Origin: an uncultured Clostridia bacterium
GTDB lineage: Bacteria; Bacillota; Clostridia; Oscillospirales; Oscillospiraceae
NCBI GenBank assembly: GCA_947383645.1
Contig: CANDEH010000009.1
Coordinates: 1-36,166, forward strand
DNA length: 36,166 nucleotides
Direction: 5' to 3'
The notes beneath the pieces are model-generated. The model did no database searches, had not been told where the DNA came from, and worked only from the letters and a program-made list of their open reading frames with translations. Both the position numbers and the translations under genes were made by a program. Shown here one piece after another: positions 1-7,200 of the stretch; position 1 is the stretch's first letter; each line of letters opens with the position of its first letter.

Positions 1-632
1 AGTGCTCCAAGACCCACTATATCCGGCTGGAATTTCTGGAGCGGGTGGTGCTGTATGAGGTAAACCGGCTGGCCTGTTTCGCCAATGAATATGAGGACGA
101 CTTTATCAAGGCCATGATGGGCCGTTCCGCGAAAGTGACGGAGGACGAGCGGGCCAGGAAGCAGCGGGAGCTGGACGGGCTTCTGGCGAGGGACAAAGAG
201 CTTGACGGACTTTTCGAGAGGCTTTACGAGGACAATGTGAGCCAAAAGATCAGCGACGCCCGGTTTGCGAAAATGTCCCAGCGGTACGAGCAGGAGCAGG
301 GAGAGAACGCCAAGCGGATCAAGGCGCTGCGGCTGGAGCTGAAAAAGAGCGAGGGCCAGCGGATGGACATTGACACGTTTCTTGAAACGGTCCGGCGGTA
401 CACCAACGCCACCGAGATTACCCAGCGCATGGTGGCGGAGCTGATTGACCATATCGACGTGTACCATGCGGAAAAGCAGGACGGCGTTACCACCCAGCAC
501 ATCACCATCTATTATAACTGTATCGGCACTTTCTCTGTCCCGGACCGCCGGAAAATCCCGGCTGAGGAGATCACCATGGGGACGAGAAAGGGAGTAGCCG
601 TCAGCTACTCCCCGGAGCGGATTGCCGTATAG
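1..632 (+). CDS. Large serine recombinase, C-terminal part (5' truncated by window edge)
   Basis: The frame is open from base 3 to the TAG at 630-632 (about 209 residues). The visible part begins with a Cys followed by a stretch typical of the end of the recombinase zinc-ribbon region (CSKTHYIRLEFLERVV). A long charged coiled-coil region follows (about residues 45-130, rich in E, K, R and Q), then a beta-rich tail (HITIYYNCIGTF). This is the layout of the coiled-coil and DUF4368-like end of TnpX/Tn4451-type large serine recombinases, which excise and insert conjugative or mobilizable elements through a DNA-cleaving serine. The catalytic N-terminal domain lies outside the window, so activity cannot be judged. 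The gene ends 66 bp before tRNA-Pro, so it probably marks one end of an integrated element. Family assignment is from recognition of these segments, not a search. Confidence 0.85.
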   Translation, partial: CSKTHYIRLEFLERVVLYEVNRLACFANEYEDDFIKAMMGRSAKVTEDERARKQRELDGLLARDKELDGLFERLYEDNVSQKISDARFAKMSQRYEQEQGENAKRIKALRLELKKSEGQRMDIDTFLETVRRYTNATEITQRMVAELIDHIDVYHAEKQDGVTTQHITIYYNCIGTFSVPDRRKIPAEEITMGTRKGVAVSYSPERIAV

Positions 633-649
633 GATTTTGAGCAAAAATA

Positions 650-699
650 ATGCGGAGTGTCCCACAAGGATACTCAAATCCTATAAGGACACTCCGCAT
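650..699 (-). terminator. Intrinsic terminator of tRNA-Pro
   Basis: The arms 650-662 and 687-699 are perfectly complementary (13 bp, GCGGAGTGTCC core). On the minus strand they follow the tRNA CCA end directly and are followed by ATTATTTTTG. The loop contains a smaller hairpin (667-671 with 678-682). A second, interleaved inverted pair (629-641 with 673-684, one extra T) links the recombinase stop codon to the loop. Confidence 0.8.
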
Positions 700-774
700 G
701 GTCCGAGTGGGGAGACTCGAACTCCCGGCCTCCTGCTCCCAAAGCAGGCGCGCTACCAGCTGCGCAACACCCGG
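699..774 (-). tRNA. tRNA-Pro (anticodon TGG)
   Basis: Reading the minus strand, all cloverleaf parts are present. They are a 7-bp acceptor stem (CCGGGTG with CACTCGG, one G-U), a D arm with GCGC stems and AGCTGGTA loop, a 5-bp anticodon stem (CCTGC/GCAGG) with loop TTTGGGA (anticodon TGG), a 5-nt variable loop, and a T arm with TTCGAGT loop. Discriminator A and an encoded CCA complete the 76 nt. It has its own promoter inside the end of the upstream ligase gene and a strong terminator. Confidence 0.97.
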
Positions 775-804
775 ATAGGGGTGCCCCTTACGAGGCACCG
801 CATC

Positions 805-833
805 ATTATACACGCTTTGCCTCCAAATTGCAA
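805..833 (-). promoter_or_regulatory. Sigma-A promoter of tRNA-Pro, inside the end of the ligase gene
   Basis: On the minus strand there is TTGCAA (828-833), a 17-bp spacer and TATAAT (805-810). The -10 box overlaps the TAA stop codon (806-808) of the O-antigen-ligase-like gene. The start of tRNA-Pro lies 31 bp downstream. Confidence 0.75.
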
Positions 834-2344
834 ACCTTAATTGCGGCCAATGTCAACCCAAAGACAAACCAGAACACAAACATGATCCGCGGATACGTCC
901 ACAGGTAGTCTGCCAACCCGCACACCGCCGCGCCGGCCAGGGCGGAGGCACCACCGATAGCCATATGCTTCGCCGCCACGTCCGGGCAGTGTTTGACGCA
1001 CCGGGCGGTAGCCTTGACAGCGGAGAGAATCGCCCCCACAAAGGTCACCAGCCCCAGGAGCCCACACTCCAGCCACACCTGCAAAAAGGTGTTGTGGGCG
1101 TGGACGAAGGGGGCATAGCCCTGGTACAGCGTCTTGATCCGCACTGTCTGACGCACCGCATCCACCCCCAGGCCTGCGCCGGTGACGGGCTCCCCGGCCA
1201 GAAGCCGAAGCGCCGCGGCGTACTGGGGGAAGCGGCTGGCGGTGGAGGAGTCGCTGAGGTTGCCGATGGTGAGTATCCGGTTCAGGATGGAGGCGGGCAG
1301 CAGCGGGATGGCCGCGAAGCCCGCCGCGAAGCACAGCGGCAGCAGCTTCCGGTTCCAGAAGAACACATAGACCAGCGCCGCCGCTACCAGCCCCACCCAG
1401 CTGGCCCGGCAGTAGGTCATGCCGATGCAGAGCAGAGCGACGCAGAAGATCCCCCCGGCGCAGAGCTTGCTCAGCCACCGCCGGGAGCCGAACACCAGCG
1501 CCACTAAAATGGGCAGGCCAAAGAGCAGCAGCTCCCCCAGGGCGTTGGGATTTTCAAAGTAGGAGTAGACCCGGCCGGGCATGTTGGCGTTCACCGTCAG
1601 ATCCACGAAAGAGGCGTTGACCTCCACGCCGATGACCACCCCCTGATAGATGCCGTACCCCGCCGCCGCCAGAATGCCCATGGCCAGACCGCCGGCCAGA
1701 CGGAGGAGCTGGCGGCTGTTCTCCACGGCGCTGACCAGGGCGAGCACCGCCAAAAAACAGGCGATGTGGTAGTTTAGAAACCGCAGGGACAGCCGGGGGT
1801 AGTTGGACAGGGGCACCGCCGCCGCCACTGCGGCGAAAAACAGCACCACATAGGGGCCCACAGGCTTCAGGGACAGACGAAAGGCGGGCTCGTCCATGCC
1901 GCCTATGAGAATCAACGCCAGTACAAAGGCAAACAGGATCAAGCTGTAGGCGTTGTTCCAGTACTTGCTGGGGATTACCAGAATCAGCGCCACAAACCAC
2001 CCGGCGGCCAAAAAGGACTCCCGTCCCACCTCGAGGGCCAGAGAGGCGAAAAAGCTCTCCTCAAAGAGCCGCCGGAGCTTCTGATAGACCCACTGCACCA
2101 GCCGCAGGGGCAGGTTCAGCACCCACTCCGACACCCGGCGGAGCAGGCAGTAGTCCCAGGAGCGTGAAAACCGGCTCTCATCGTAGAACAGATGGACCAG
2201 AAAACTTCCCTCCCATCTGGCGGAGAGCCAGACAGTAAAACGGGAGATCAGGCGGCCCAGGCCGCTCTCCTGGTAGGCGCGGCACAGCCCCTGCCAGAGG
2301 GACAAAAGCAGACGAATAAGCAGACTTTCCTTGACAATTGACAT
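806..2344 (-). CDS. O-antigen ligase / Wzy-type polymerase family membrane protein
   Basis: This is a 512-aa polytopic membrane protein with roughly ten or more hydrophobic segments from about residue 110 to the C-terminus. It carries the signature of the Wzy_C/O-antigen-ligase superfamily. A large extracytoplasmic loop ends in a His-containing segment (FVHAHNTFLQVWLECGLLGL, about residues 415-434) preceded by GAGLGVDAV, the loop implicated in glycan transfer. Members join or polymerize undecaprenyl-linked glycans at the cell surface. The first ~110 residues before the first clear membrane segment are rich in Arg and aromatic residues and are an unusual cytoplasmic extension. The start has a good ribosome site (AGAGGTAA) and lies 21 bp after the glycosyltransferase, so the two form an operon. 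In a Gram-positive lineage a capsule or cell-wall polysaccharide role is more likely than LPS. The exact substrate is unknown. Confidence 0.85.
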   Translation of the reverse strand: MSIVKESLLIRLLLSLWQGLCRAYQESGLGRLISRFTVWLSARWEGSFLVHLFYDESRFSRSWDYCLLRRVSEWVLNLPLRLVQWVYQKLRRLFEESFFASLALEVGRESFLAAGWFVALILVIPSKYWNNAYSLILFAFVLALILIGGMDEPAFRLSLKPVGPYVVLFFAAVAAAVPLSNYPRLSLRFLNYHIACFLAVLALVSAVENSRQLLRLAGGLAMGILAAAGYGIYQGVVIGVEVNASFVDLTVNANMPGRVYSYFENPNALGELLLFGLPILVALVFGSRRWLSKLCAGGIFCVALLCIGMTYCRASWVGLVAAALVYVFFWNRKLLPLCFAAGFAAIPLLPASILNRILTIGNLSDSSTASRFPQYAAALRLLAGEPVTGAGLGVDAVRQTVRIKTLYQGYAPFVHAHNTFLQVWLECGLLGLVTFVGAILSAVKATARCVKHCPDVAAKHMAIGGASALAGAAVCGLADYLWTYPRIMFVFWFVFGLTLAAIKVCNLEAKRV

Positions 2345-2365
2345 GGGGTTACCTCTTCATGCGGC

Positions 2366-3379
2366 TCACTGGCCGCGGTTTTTAATCTGATAGAGCAGAG
2401 TGAGAAGGCCGTACCACCGCCGGCGGAGCAGAGCAGCCGCAATCTGTTTGTTCCGCCCGGCCCCCTCGGGCCGTAGGACGGACAGAGCCCGTTGCATCTC
2501 CGGCTGGGCGGCGATCTCCTGTATCCGCCGCTGCTTCTGCGCAAGGGAGGCGGGGTTTCCCGGGGCATACTCGTTGCCCACGGCAATCAGCAGCCCCGCG
2601 TAGTTGGAGTTCTCCCGCCAGAGGGGGACGTCCAGACCGTAGCGCCGGGCCAGATCCTTCTTGCGCTCCATAAAGCGCCGGAAGGTCTCCGGATAGTCCC
2701 GCATATACCGGTGGGTAGCCGAGGCGGTGTTCCAATAGTAGTTGTACAGCGGCGTGTCCACGGTGGCCAGGCGTTGGGCGTGGCAGAAGTACTCCATCAA
2801 GAACAGCTCGTCCTCCAGATACGCCCCCTCAAACTCGATCCTGTTTTCGGCAATAATGGAACGGGTGTAGAGAAAGCGCCAGATAAAGCCGTTGAGCACC
2901 GGCTGGCGGAGCCGGTCCCCCAGGAGCCGCAGCACCAGATTCTCCCGAATGTCCGCAGCCTCATGGACGCCGGCAGGGAGGGCCGGGGCCTCGCTGGAGG
3001 TGACGCCGCCGTCGCCCACATTGAAGTGGCCGCAGCCGGCGGAGTCCGCTCCATTTTCGACAAGGGCGGTGAGCAGCAGCTCCAGGGCTTCGGGTTCCAG
3101 CCAGTCGTCGCTGTCCACAAAGGCGATATATTCTCCGCGGGCCTCCCTGAGTCCCAGGTTTCGGGCGGAGGAGACGCCGCCGTTGGGCTTGTGAAACACC
3201 CGGACGCGGCCATCCTCCCCGGCAATGGCGTCGCAGAGGGCCCCGCTCTTGTCGGGGGAGCCGTCGTCAATCAGCAGCAGCTCCAGATCCCGGTGGGACT
3301 GACAGAGGATGCTGTCGGTGCATTTGCGCAGGAACGCCTCCGCTTTGTAGACGGGGACAATGACAGAGATAGTTGACAT
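2366..3379 (-). CDS. Glycosyltransferase family 2
   Basis: This 337-aa protein starts with the GT-A fold signature ISVIVPVYKAEAFL. The nucleotide-binding DDGSPDKS follows near residue 37, then GGVSSARNLGLREARGEYIAFVDSDDW near residues 66-92, whose DSDD supplies the metal-binding DxD equivalent. It should transfer a sugar from a nucleotide-sugar donor on the cytoplasmic side of the membrane. The C-terminal ~120 residues resemble the variable acceptor domain and show no membrane segment. The start has GGAGG six bases upstream, and a perfect consensus promoter lies 58 bp upstream of the ATG. It is followed by the ligase-like gene, which suggests a small surface-glycan operon. Donor and acceptor cannot be deduced. 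Confidence 0.92.
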   Translation of the reverse strand: MSTISVIVPVYKAEAFLRKCTDSILCQSHRDLELLLIDDGSPDKSGALCDAIAGEDGRVRVFHKPNGGVSSARNLGLREARGEYIAFVDSDDWLEPEALELLLTALVENGADSAGCGHFNVGDGGVTSSEAPALPAGVHEAADIRENLVLRLLGDRLRQPVLNGFIWRFLYTRSIIAENRIEFEGAYLEDELFLMEYFCHAQRLATVDTPLYNYYWNTASATHRYMRDYPETFRRFMERKKDLARRYGLDVPLWRENSNYAGLLIAVGNEYAPGNPASLAQKQRRIQEIAAQPEMQRALSVLRPEGAGRNKQIAAALLRRRWYGLLTLLYQIKNRGQ

Positions 3380-3436
3380 GGGGGACCTCCAAAAGCGGTA
3401 CAGAGAGCAGATTAATATGGGGAAGCGCTGTGTTGC

Positions 3437-3465
3437 ATTATACCCGGTGGGGGAGGGGTTGTCAA
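3437..3465 (-). promoter_or_regulatory. Perfect-consensus sigma-A promoter for the glycan operon
   Basis: On the minus strand there is TTGACA (3460-3465), a 17-bp spacer and TATAAT (3437-3442), upstream of the glycosyltransferase start at 3379. Both hexamers match the consensus exactly. Confidence 0.85.
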
Positions 3466-3503
3466 TTGGGAGAGTGAGAAGGGGAGAGGCAGGGGATAGG
3501 CAT

Positions 3504-4091
3504 TCATACCTCCGGCTGTGCTGGAGATATGGTATCTTTGGCTGGTTGAATCAAAAGCGGACGGGAGAGATGGGGAAGCCGGAGGGTTCTGACAGCAAAG
3601 CGCAGACAGCCCCGGTCACCGTCTGCGGCGAGCGGGGAGATGGTGCCGCTAAATTGCAGACTGCTTGTGGGACCGGCCAAAAGGACGAGCGTAAGCTCTG
3701 CGCCGGAGGGCAGGGTCAGCAGGGCCGGAAGATCCGGGTGCTCAGCCGGGAGGGTGAGGCGGAGGAATTCCAGTCCCTCACGACGCTCCACACGGGTGGT
3801 GATGACCAGCGCAGGGCCAGCCTCCTCTTCCGGACTGTCGTAGTAGAGCAGAGTGGCCTGTGTGGACTTTCGCAGCAGGGCCGTTAGCTGCCGTTCCGCC
3901 TCCCGGCGGGGGGCAAGCCACAGGGGAAGCCGCCGGAACAGTATTGTCCCCGCCCCGGCGATCAGCAGGGCAGCCCCCGTAAAAAAGGCCGCCGCGGGAT
4001 GACGGTGCAGCAGAAGGAGCAGCCCAGCCGCAGCAATGAGAATGGCAGTTGTGCCCAAAAGGAAGAAAATAAGAGATTTCCTGTTTCGCAT
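3504..4091 (-). CDS. Hypothetical two-helix membrane protein
   Basis: This 195-aa protein is not recognised. Residues about 8-28 (FFLLGTTAILIAAAGLLLLL) and 33-52 (AAFFTGAALLIAGAGTILF) form two adjacent membrane helices. They are followed by a soluble domain of about 140 residues with a REAERQLTALLRK helix and alternating beta-like segments. The ATG has AGGAGG ten bases upstream, which supports it as a real gene. It is separated from the downstream glycan operon by that operon's own strong promoter. No enzymatic motif is visible. The topology suggests a small membrane-anchored protein with one soluble face. Confidence 0.7.
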   Translation of the reverse strand: MRNRKSLIFFLLGTTAILIAAAGLLLLLHRHPAAAFFTGAALLIAGAGTILFRRLPLWLAPRREAERQLTALLRKSTQATLLYYDSPEEEAGPALVITTRVERREGLEFLRLTLPAEHPDLPALLTLPSGAELTLVLLAGPTSSLQFSGTISPLAADGDRGCLRFAVRTLRLPHLSRPLLIQPAKDTISPAQPEV

Positions 4092-4301
4092 AGAGTCTCA
4101 AACCTCCTGAAGGGGGGGCTGCACACAGCGGCGGTGACGGCAAAATACCCGCACCTTATAAAATTCCCGGAGTTGTCTTCCGGCGGCACTCCTATGAAAA
4201 CGCCTGACCTGCCCGCTTTGTTCCGGCGCCGCTCCGACTTTTCAGCGCGGGGCCGGAAGTGCCGGCAGCGAGAGAAACCGCTGTGGTTTCCCCCGTCTTT
4301 T

Positions 4302-5369
4302 CTACAGGATCATCAGATCCTTACCCGCCAGCGTAATATCCTCGCAGCCGTCGTCCCGCAGGACCAGCACGTCCTCAATCCGCACGCCGAACTGCGCCGG
4401 CAGGTAGATTCCCGGCTCCGCCGAGATGACTGCGCCGACAGGCATGGGACGCTTCCCAGCCGGGGCGGCGTTGGGGCCCTCGTGGATCTCGATCCCCAAG
4501 CTGTGTCCAAAGCCGTGGCCAAAGCAGGCGCCGTATCCCGCCTGTGCGATGACCGCCTCCCCAGCGGCGTGGATGGCCGCACCGGTAACGCCGGCTCTTG
4601 CCGCCGCAATCCCCGCAATCTGAGCCTGAAGCACCGTGTGATACACCCGCTCCATCTCCTCGGTGGCAAATCCCACCGCCACTGTCCGGGTCATGTCCGA
4701 GCAGTAGCCGCCGTAGACGCAGCCAAAGTCCATAGTGACAAAGTCCCCCCGCTCCACCGGTTTTTCCGAGGGCACGCCGTGGGGCATACTGCTGTTGGCG
4801 CCGCTGACCACGATTGGGTCAAAGGACATCCGCTCCGCCCCCCGCAGCAGCATCTGGTACTGCAAAAAGGCGGCGATCTCCTGCTCTGTCCGGCCGGGAC
4901 GGATGAAATTCAGCACTTCGGCCAGCGCCGCCTCCGCAATGCGCTGAGCCTTCACCATCCGCTCGATCTCACAGGGCTCCTTGGAGGCGCGCAGATTTTC
5001 CAGCAGGTCCCTGGCCGGCGTCAGCTCCGCCGGGAGCTTCCCCTTCAGACGTCCGTACTCCGCCACAGTGGTGCGGGTGTCCTCATAGCCCAGACGCCTG
5101 ACGCCATGGCGCCTAAGAGCCTCCGTCAGAAGCTGGTCCGTGTTTCGCTCCCTGGTGCTCTCCTCCACCACGCCCTCGGCGACCTGACGGCGGGCGGCCT
5201 CGATGTAGCGGCTGTCGGTGAAGAAGTAGCTCTCCGAGGGCGTTACCAGTGCGGCTCCCGCCGAGGAGTGAAAGCCGGTTGCGTAGAGCCGGTTGGGCTC
5301 GCTGGTAATCAGCAGAGCGTCCAGACCGTAGTCTGTCAGGCGCACCGCGATCTTCTGAAATCTGCTCAT
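4302..5369 (-). CDS. M24 family Xaa-Pro peptidase (PepP/PepQ/YqhT type)
   Basis: This 355-aa protein has a creatinase-like N-terminal domain (about 1-125, starting SRFQKIAVRLTDYGLDALLI) and a pita-bread metallopeptidase domain. The five metal ligands are visible: Asp in FVTMDFG, Asp in CSDMTRT, His in GFGHSLGIEIHEGP, Glu in ISAEPGIYL and Glu in GVRIEDVLVL. Such enzymes remove or release residues next to proline and act in the cytoplasm in peptide turnover. The length matches the 350-360 aa of B. subtilis YqhT-type proteins. The ATG overlaps the stop codon of the upstream YqeG gene (ATGA), so the two are translationally coupled. Exact specificity (aminopeptidase or dipeptidase) is not resolvable from sequence. 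Confidence 0.92.
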   Translation of the reverse strand: MSRFQKIAVRLTDYGLDALLITSEPNRLYATGFHSSAGAALVTPSESYFFTDSRYIEAARRQVAEGVVEESTRERNTDQLLTEALRRHGVRRLGYEDTRTTVAEYGRLKGKLPAELTPARDLLENLRASKEPCEIERMVKAQRIAEAALAEVLNFIRPGRTEQEIAAFLQYQMLLRGAERMSFDPIVVSGANSSMPHGVPSEKPVERGDFVTMDFGCVYGGYCSDMTRTVAVGFATEEMERVYHTVLQAQIAGIAAARAGVTGAAIHAAGEAVIAQAGYGACFGHGFGHSLGIEIHEGPNAAPAGKRPMPVGAVISAEPGIYLPAQFGVRIEDVLVLRDDGCEDITLAGKDLMIL

Positions 5370-5872
5370 AGATTGTCTCTCCTTTCTGCAATTGCCTTAA
5401 AGGGCCGCTGGAGCAGGTGCAGTACATGGTTCCACAGTCCCACCGGTCCCCCCAGAGGCTCTACCATCAGCGCCAGCACGCCGCTGCGTCTGGCGCCCAG
5501 TATATCCGTCAGCAATTTGTCCCCCAGCATGGCGGTCTCCGCCGCCGACGCCCCGGCCAGATCCATGGCCTCCCGGTAGCCCCGCCGGGCGGGCTTGCCG
5601 GCGTGCCCCACGTAGCGGATACCCAGCGTGCCGCAGAAGGTCTCCACACGCCGGGAAGAGCGGTTGTTGGAGAGGATCATGACCGTGATCCCCGCCGCCT
5701 CCAGCGAGGAGAGCCAGCGGCGCAGAGCCTCGTCCGGCGCGGACACCGACCGGGGAGCCAGGGTGTAGTCCAGATCGCACAGCAGCAGCCTGACGCCCCG
5801 GCGGCGCAGCAGCGCCGGCGTAACCTCGGTGTAACGGGTCAGGACCAGATCCGGGATCAGTGAAAAAGGCAT
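5366..5872 (-). CDS. YqeG family HAD IIIA-type phosphatase
   Basis: This 168-aa single-domain HAD protein has motif I DLDYTL (about residues 33-38, nucleophile Asp33 and acid Asp35), motif II SNN (near residue 69), a conserved Lys (GKPARRGY) and motif IV GDKLLTDI. The YqeG family usually has DLDNT; Tyr replaces Asn here. Family members are small cytoplasmic phosphatases, and a phosphatidylglycerophosphate phosphatase role is known for related proteins. In many Firmicutes yqeG sits beside yqeH and aroE, but here it is the first gene of a two-gene operon with the M24 peptidase. The start has AAGGAGG seven bases upstream and a good promoter about 33 bp away. Confidence 0.9.
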   Translation of the reverse strand: MPFSLIPDLVLTRYTEVTPALLRRRGVRLLLCDLDYTLAPRSVSAPDEALRRWLSSLEAAGITVMILSNNRSSRRVETFCGTLGIRYVGHAGKPARRGYREAMDLAGASAAETAMLGDKLLTDILGARRSGVLALMVEPLGGPVGLWNHVLHLLQRPFKAIAERRDNL

Positions 5873-5891
5873 AGCCGCCTCCTTACCTGCA

Positions 5892-5933
5892 TAATATGGC
5901 AGTAATTATACCATATTACACCGCATTTCACAA
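5892..5933 (-). promoter_or_regulatory. Sigma-A promoter of yqeG-peptidase operon with overlapping inverted repeat
   Basis: On the minus strand there is TTGTGA (5928-5933), a 17-bp spacer and TATAAT (5905-5910) with an upstream TGG (extended -10). An 8-bp inverted repeat, TAATATGG (5892-5899) and CCATATTA (5911-5918), brackets the -10 box and could be an operator. The site lies between divergently oriented genes. The operator reading is inference. Confidence 0.7.
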
Positions 5934-5948
5934 GAGGAGGGACCAAAT

Positions 5949-6731
5949 TTGCAGGTCTATCTGTCCGTGACCCCTGCCGACTGCCGCGCCGCCATGCAAT
6001 TTCACCGGAGACTGGCCCATGTGGCATACCGCATCGGGCCGGAGTCCCATCTGCTGCGGCAGAATCTGCTCATGCAGACCAGAGGCGGCCTGATGTCCCT
6101 CAGCGACCGGGAGGCCCCGCCCATCTCCCGGCCTGAGATCCTCTGCCGGGAGATCTGGCAGGAGTGCGCCGCCCGCAGCTACGCCGGGATTCTGGCGGAC
6201 TTTGAGGCCGCCCCGGCGCAGGACCGTCTGGCTTTTTTGGACCGCCTGTGCGCTCTGCTGCAAAAAAACGGGCGGCGGCTCTATCTGCCCGAGGTCTATG
6301 CCCGGGAGATAAGCGGCGGCGCCGCCGTAATCTGCACGGCCATCTCCGGCGGAAACTTCTGTGAACGTCTGCGGGAGGCGGAAGTCCGTTTTGGAAAGAA
6401 TCGTGTGGCGCTGGATATCCAGCGCCTGACCATGGATTTTGCGCTTCCGTCTCCCTCGGGCATGGGGCGTCCTGTCCCGCCGGAGGAGCTGAAAAGCCTG
6501 ATGGGGCGTCTGACCCCCTCGGTATTTTATTCCGCGGAGCTTTGCGCCAAATATTTTACCTGCACACAGAACGGGGAGAGCCGCTTTTTCCTCTACGACG
6601 ACGCGGATACCATCCGCCAGAAGATCCGCACCGGGCACAACATGGGATTTACCGCCGCCTTTCTGGTGTATCCGGAGGTGCGCGACCTGCTGCCGCAGCT
6701 GTTTCCCCGGAGCGGAGACAGGAGCCGGTGA
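5949..6731 (+). CDS. Unrecognised protein with a GH18-like motif
   Basis: This 260-aa protein starts at TTG 5949, which has AAGAGGAGGG a few bases upstream; there is no in-frame ATG near it. I do not recognise a named family with certainty. The segment SYAGILADFEAAPAQDRLAF (about residues 77-96) resembles the strand-4 signature of glycoside hydrolase family 18 (GI.xDFE, Glu as proton donor), as seen in YaaH/YdhD-type spore enzymes. It is followed by the helix and the next strand (RLYLPEVYA) expected of a TIM barrel. No signal peptide, LysM or membrane helix is visible, so if it is a glycosidase relative it would be intracellular. The preceding Asp of the usual DxxDxDxE is Ala-Asp here, so activity is uncertain. 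A hairpin terminator follows at 6849-6889, so it is probably a single-gene unit. Confidence 0.7.
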   Translation: MQVYLSVTPADCRAAMQFHRRLAHVAYRIGPESHLLRQNLLMQTRGGLMSLSDREAPPISRPEILCREIWQECAARSYAGILADFEAAPAQDRLAFLDRLCALLQKNGRRLYLPEVYAREISGGAAVICTAISGGNFCERLREAEVRFGKNRVALDIQRLTMDFALPSPSGMGRPVPPEELKSLMGRLTPSVFYSAELCAKYFTCTQNGESRFFLYDDADTIRQKIRTGHNMGFTAAFLVYPEVRDLLPQLFPRSGDRSR

Positions 6732-6848
6732 GGAAAAAGGGGGGCCGACGCTGTTGAAAGGACCGGCAGTACGACAGGGCACAGATTGGGTGCGCCGGCA
6801 TTTTTCAAGCAAATCCTGAGCCCACATGGAAAAGGGATTCCCGTCTGC

Positions 6849-6889
6849 GCAGAGACCGCCGCCTGTCGGGGCGGCGATCTCTGCATTTT
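6849..6889 (+). terminator. Intrinsic terminator after the GH18-like gene
   Basis: The stem pairs GCAGAGA (6849-6855) with TCTCTGC (6878-6884), then GCCGCC with GGCGGC across a 2-nt internal loop. The hairpin is followed by ATTTT (6885-6889). Confidence 0.75.
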
Positions 6890-6945
6890 ATGAAGTGGCA
6901 AACGCTCCGTCCCCGACATAGCATAGGCGTGAGGGGGGAATCTCA

Positions 6946-7200
6946 TTGAACCATTATCTTATTGTCTGCCGGTCGGTGACCCAGGCCCAGCGGGCCGGGT
7001 ACCTCCTGTCTGCCGCCGGTATTACCAACCGCATCTTCCGCTCCCCCGTCGGACTGACGGAGCGGGGCTGTAGCTACAGCGTCAGAATCGGGGAGACCTA
7101 TTTTGCAAGAGCCATGGAACTCCTGTGGCAGAACTCCCTTCGACCGGTGAAGGTGTTCCTCCACCGGGAGGGCCAGTACCATGAGGTGGCCTTGTCATGA
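6946..7200 (+). CDS. DUF3343 domain protein (putative Se/S carrier-like)
   Basis: This 84-aa protein fits the DUF3343 family in length and start (NHYLIVCRSVTQAQRA, then GITNRIFRSPVGLTERGCSYSVRI). The Cys in ERGCSYS is the position thought to carry sulfur or selenium in related proteins. A second Cys (VCRS) is near the N-terminus. The start is TTG at 6946, preceded by GAGGGGGGAA. The stop overlaps the ATG of the cysteine-desulfurase-like gene (ATGA), so the two proteins are made together. This pairing is common in selenium or sulfur-trafficking loci of Clostridia. The carrier role is inferred. Confidence 0.85.
   Translation: MNHYLIVCRSVTQAQRAGYLLSAAGITNRIFRSPVGLTERGCSYSVRIGETYFARAMELLWQNSLRPVKVFLHREGQYHEVALS

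Noticed and set aside
601..840. Short open frames over the tRNA region
   Set aside because: They cross the tRNA-Pro gene and its terminator and have no ribosome site.
3999..5579. 526-codon plus-strand frame
   Set aside because: Antisense to the M24 peptidase and YqeG genes, which have clear motifs, ribosome sites and a promoter.
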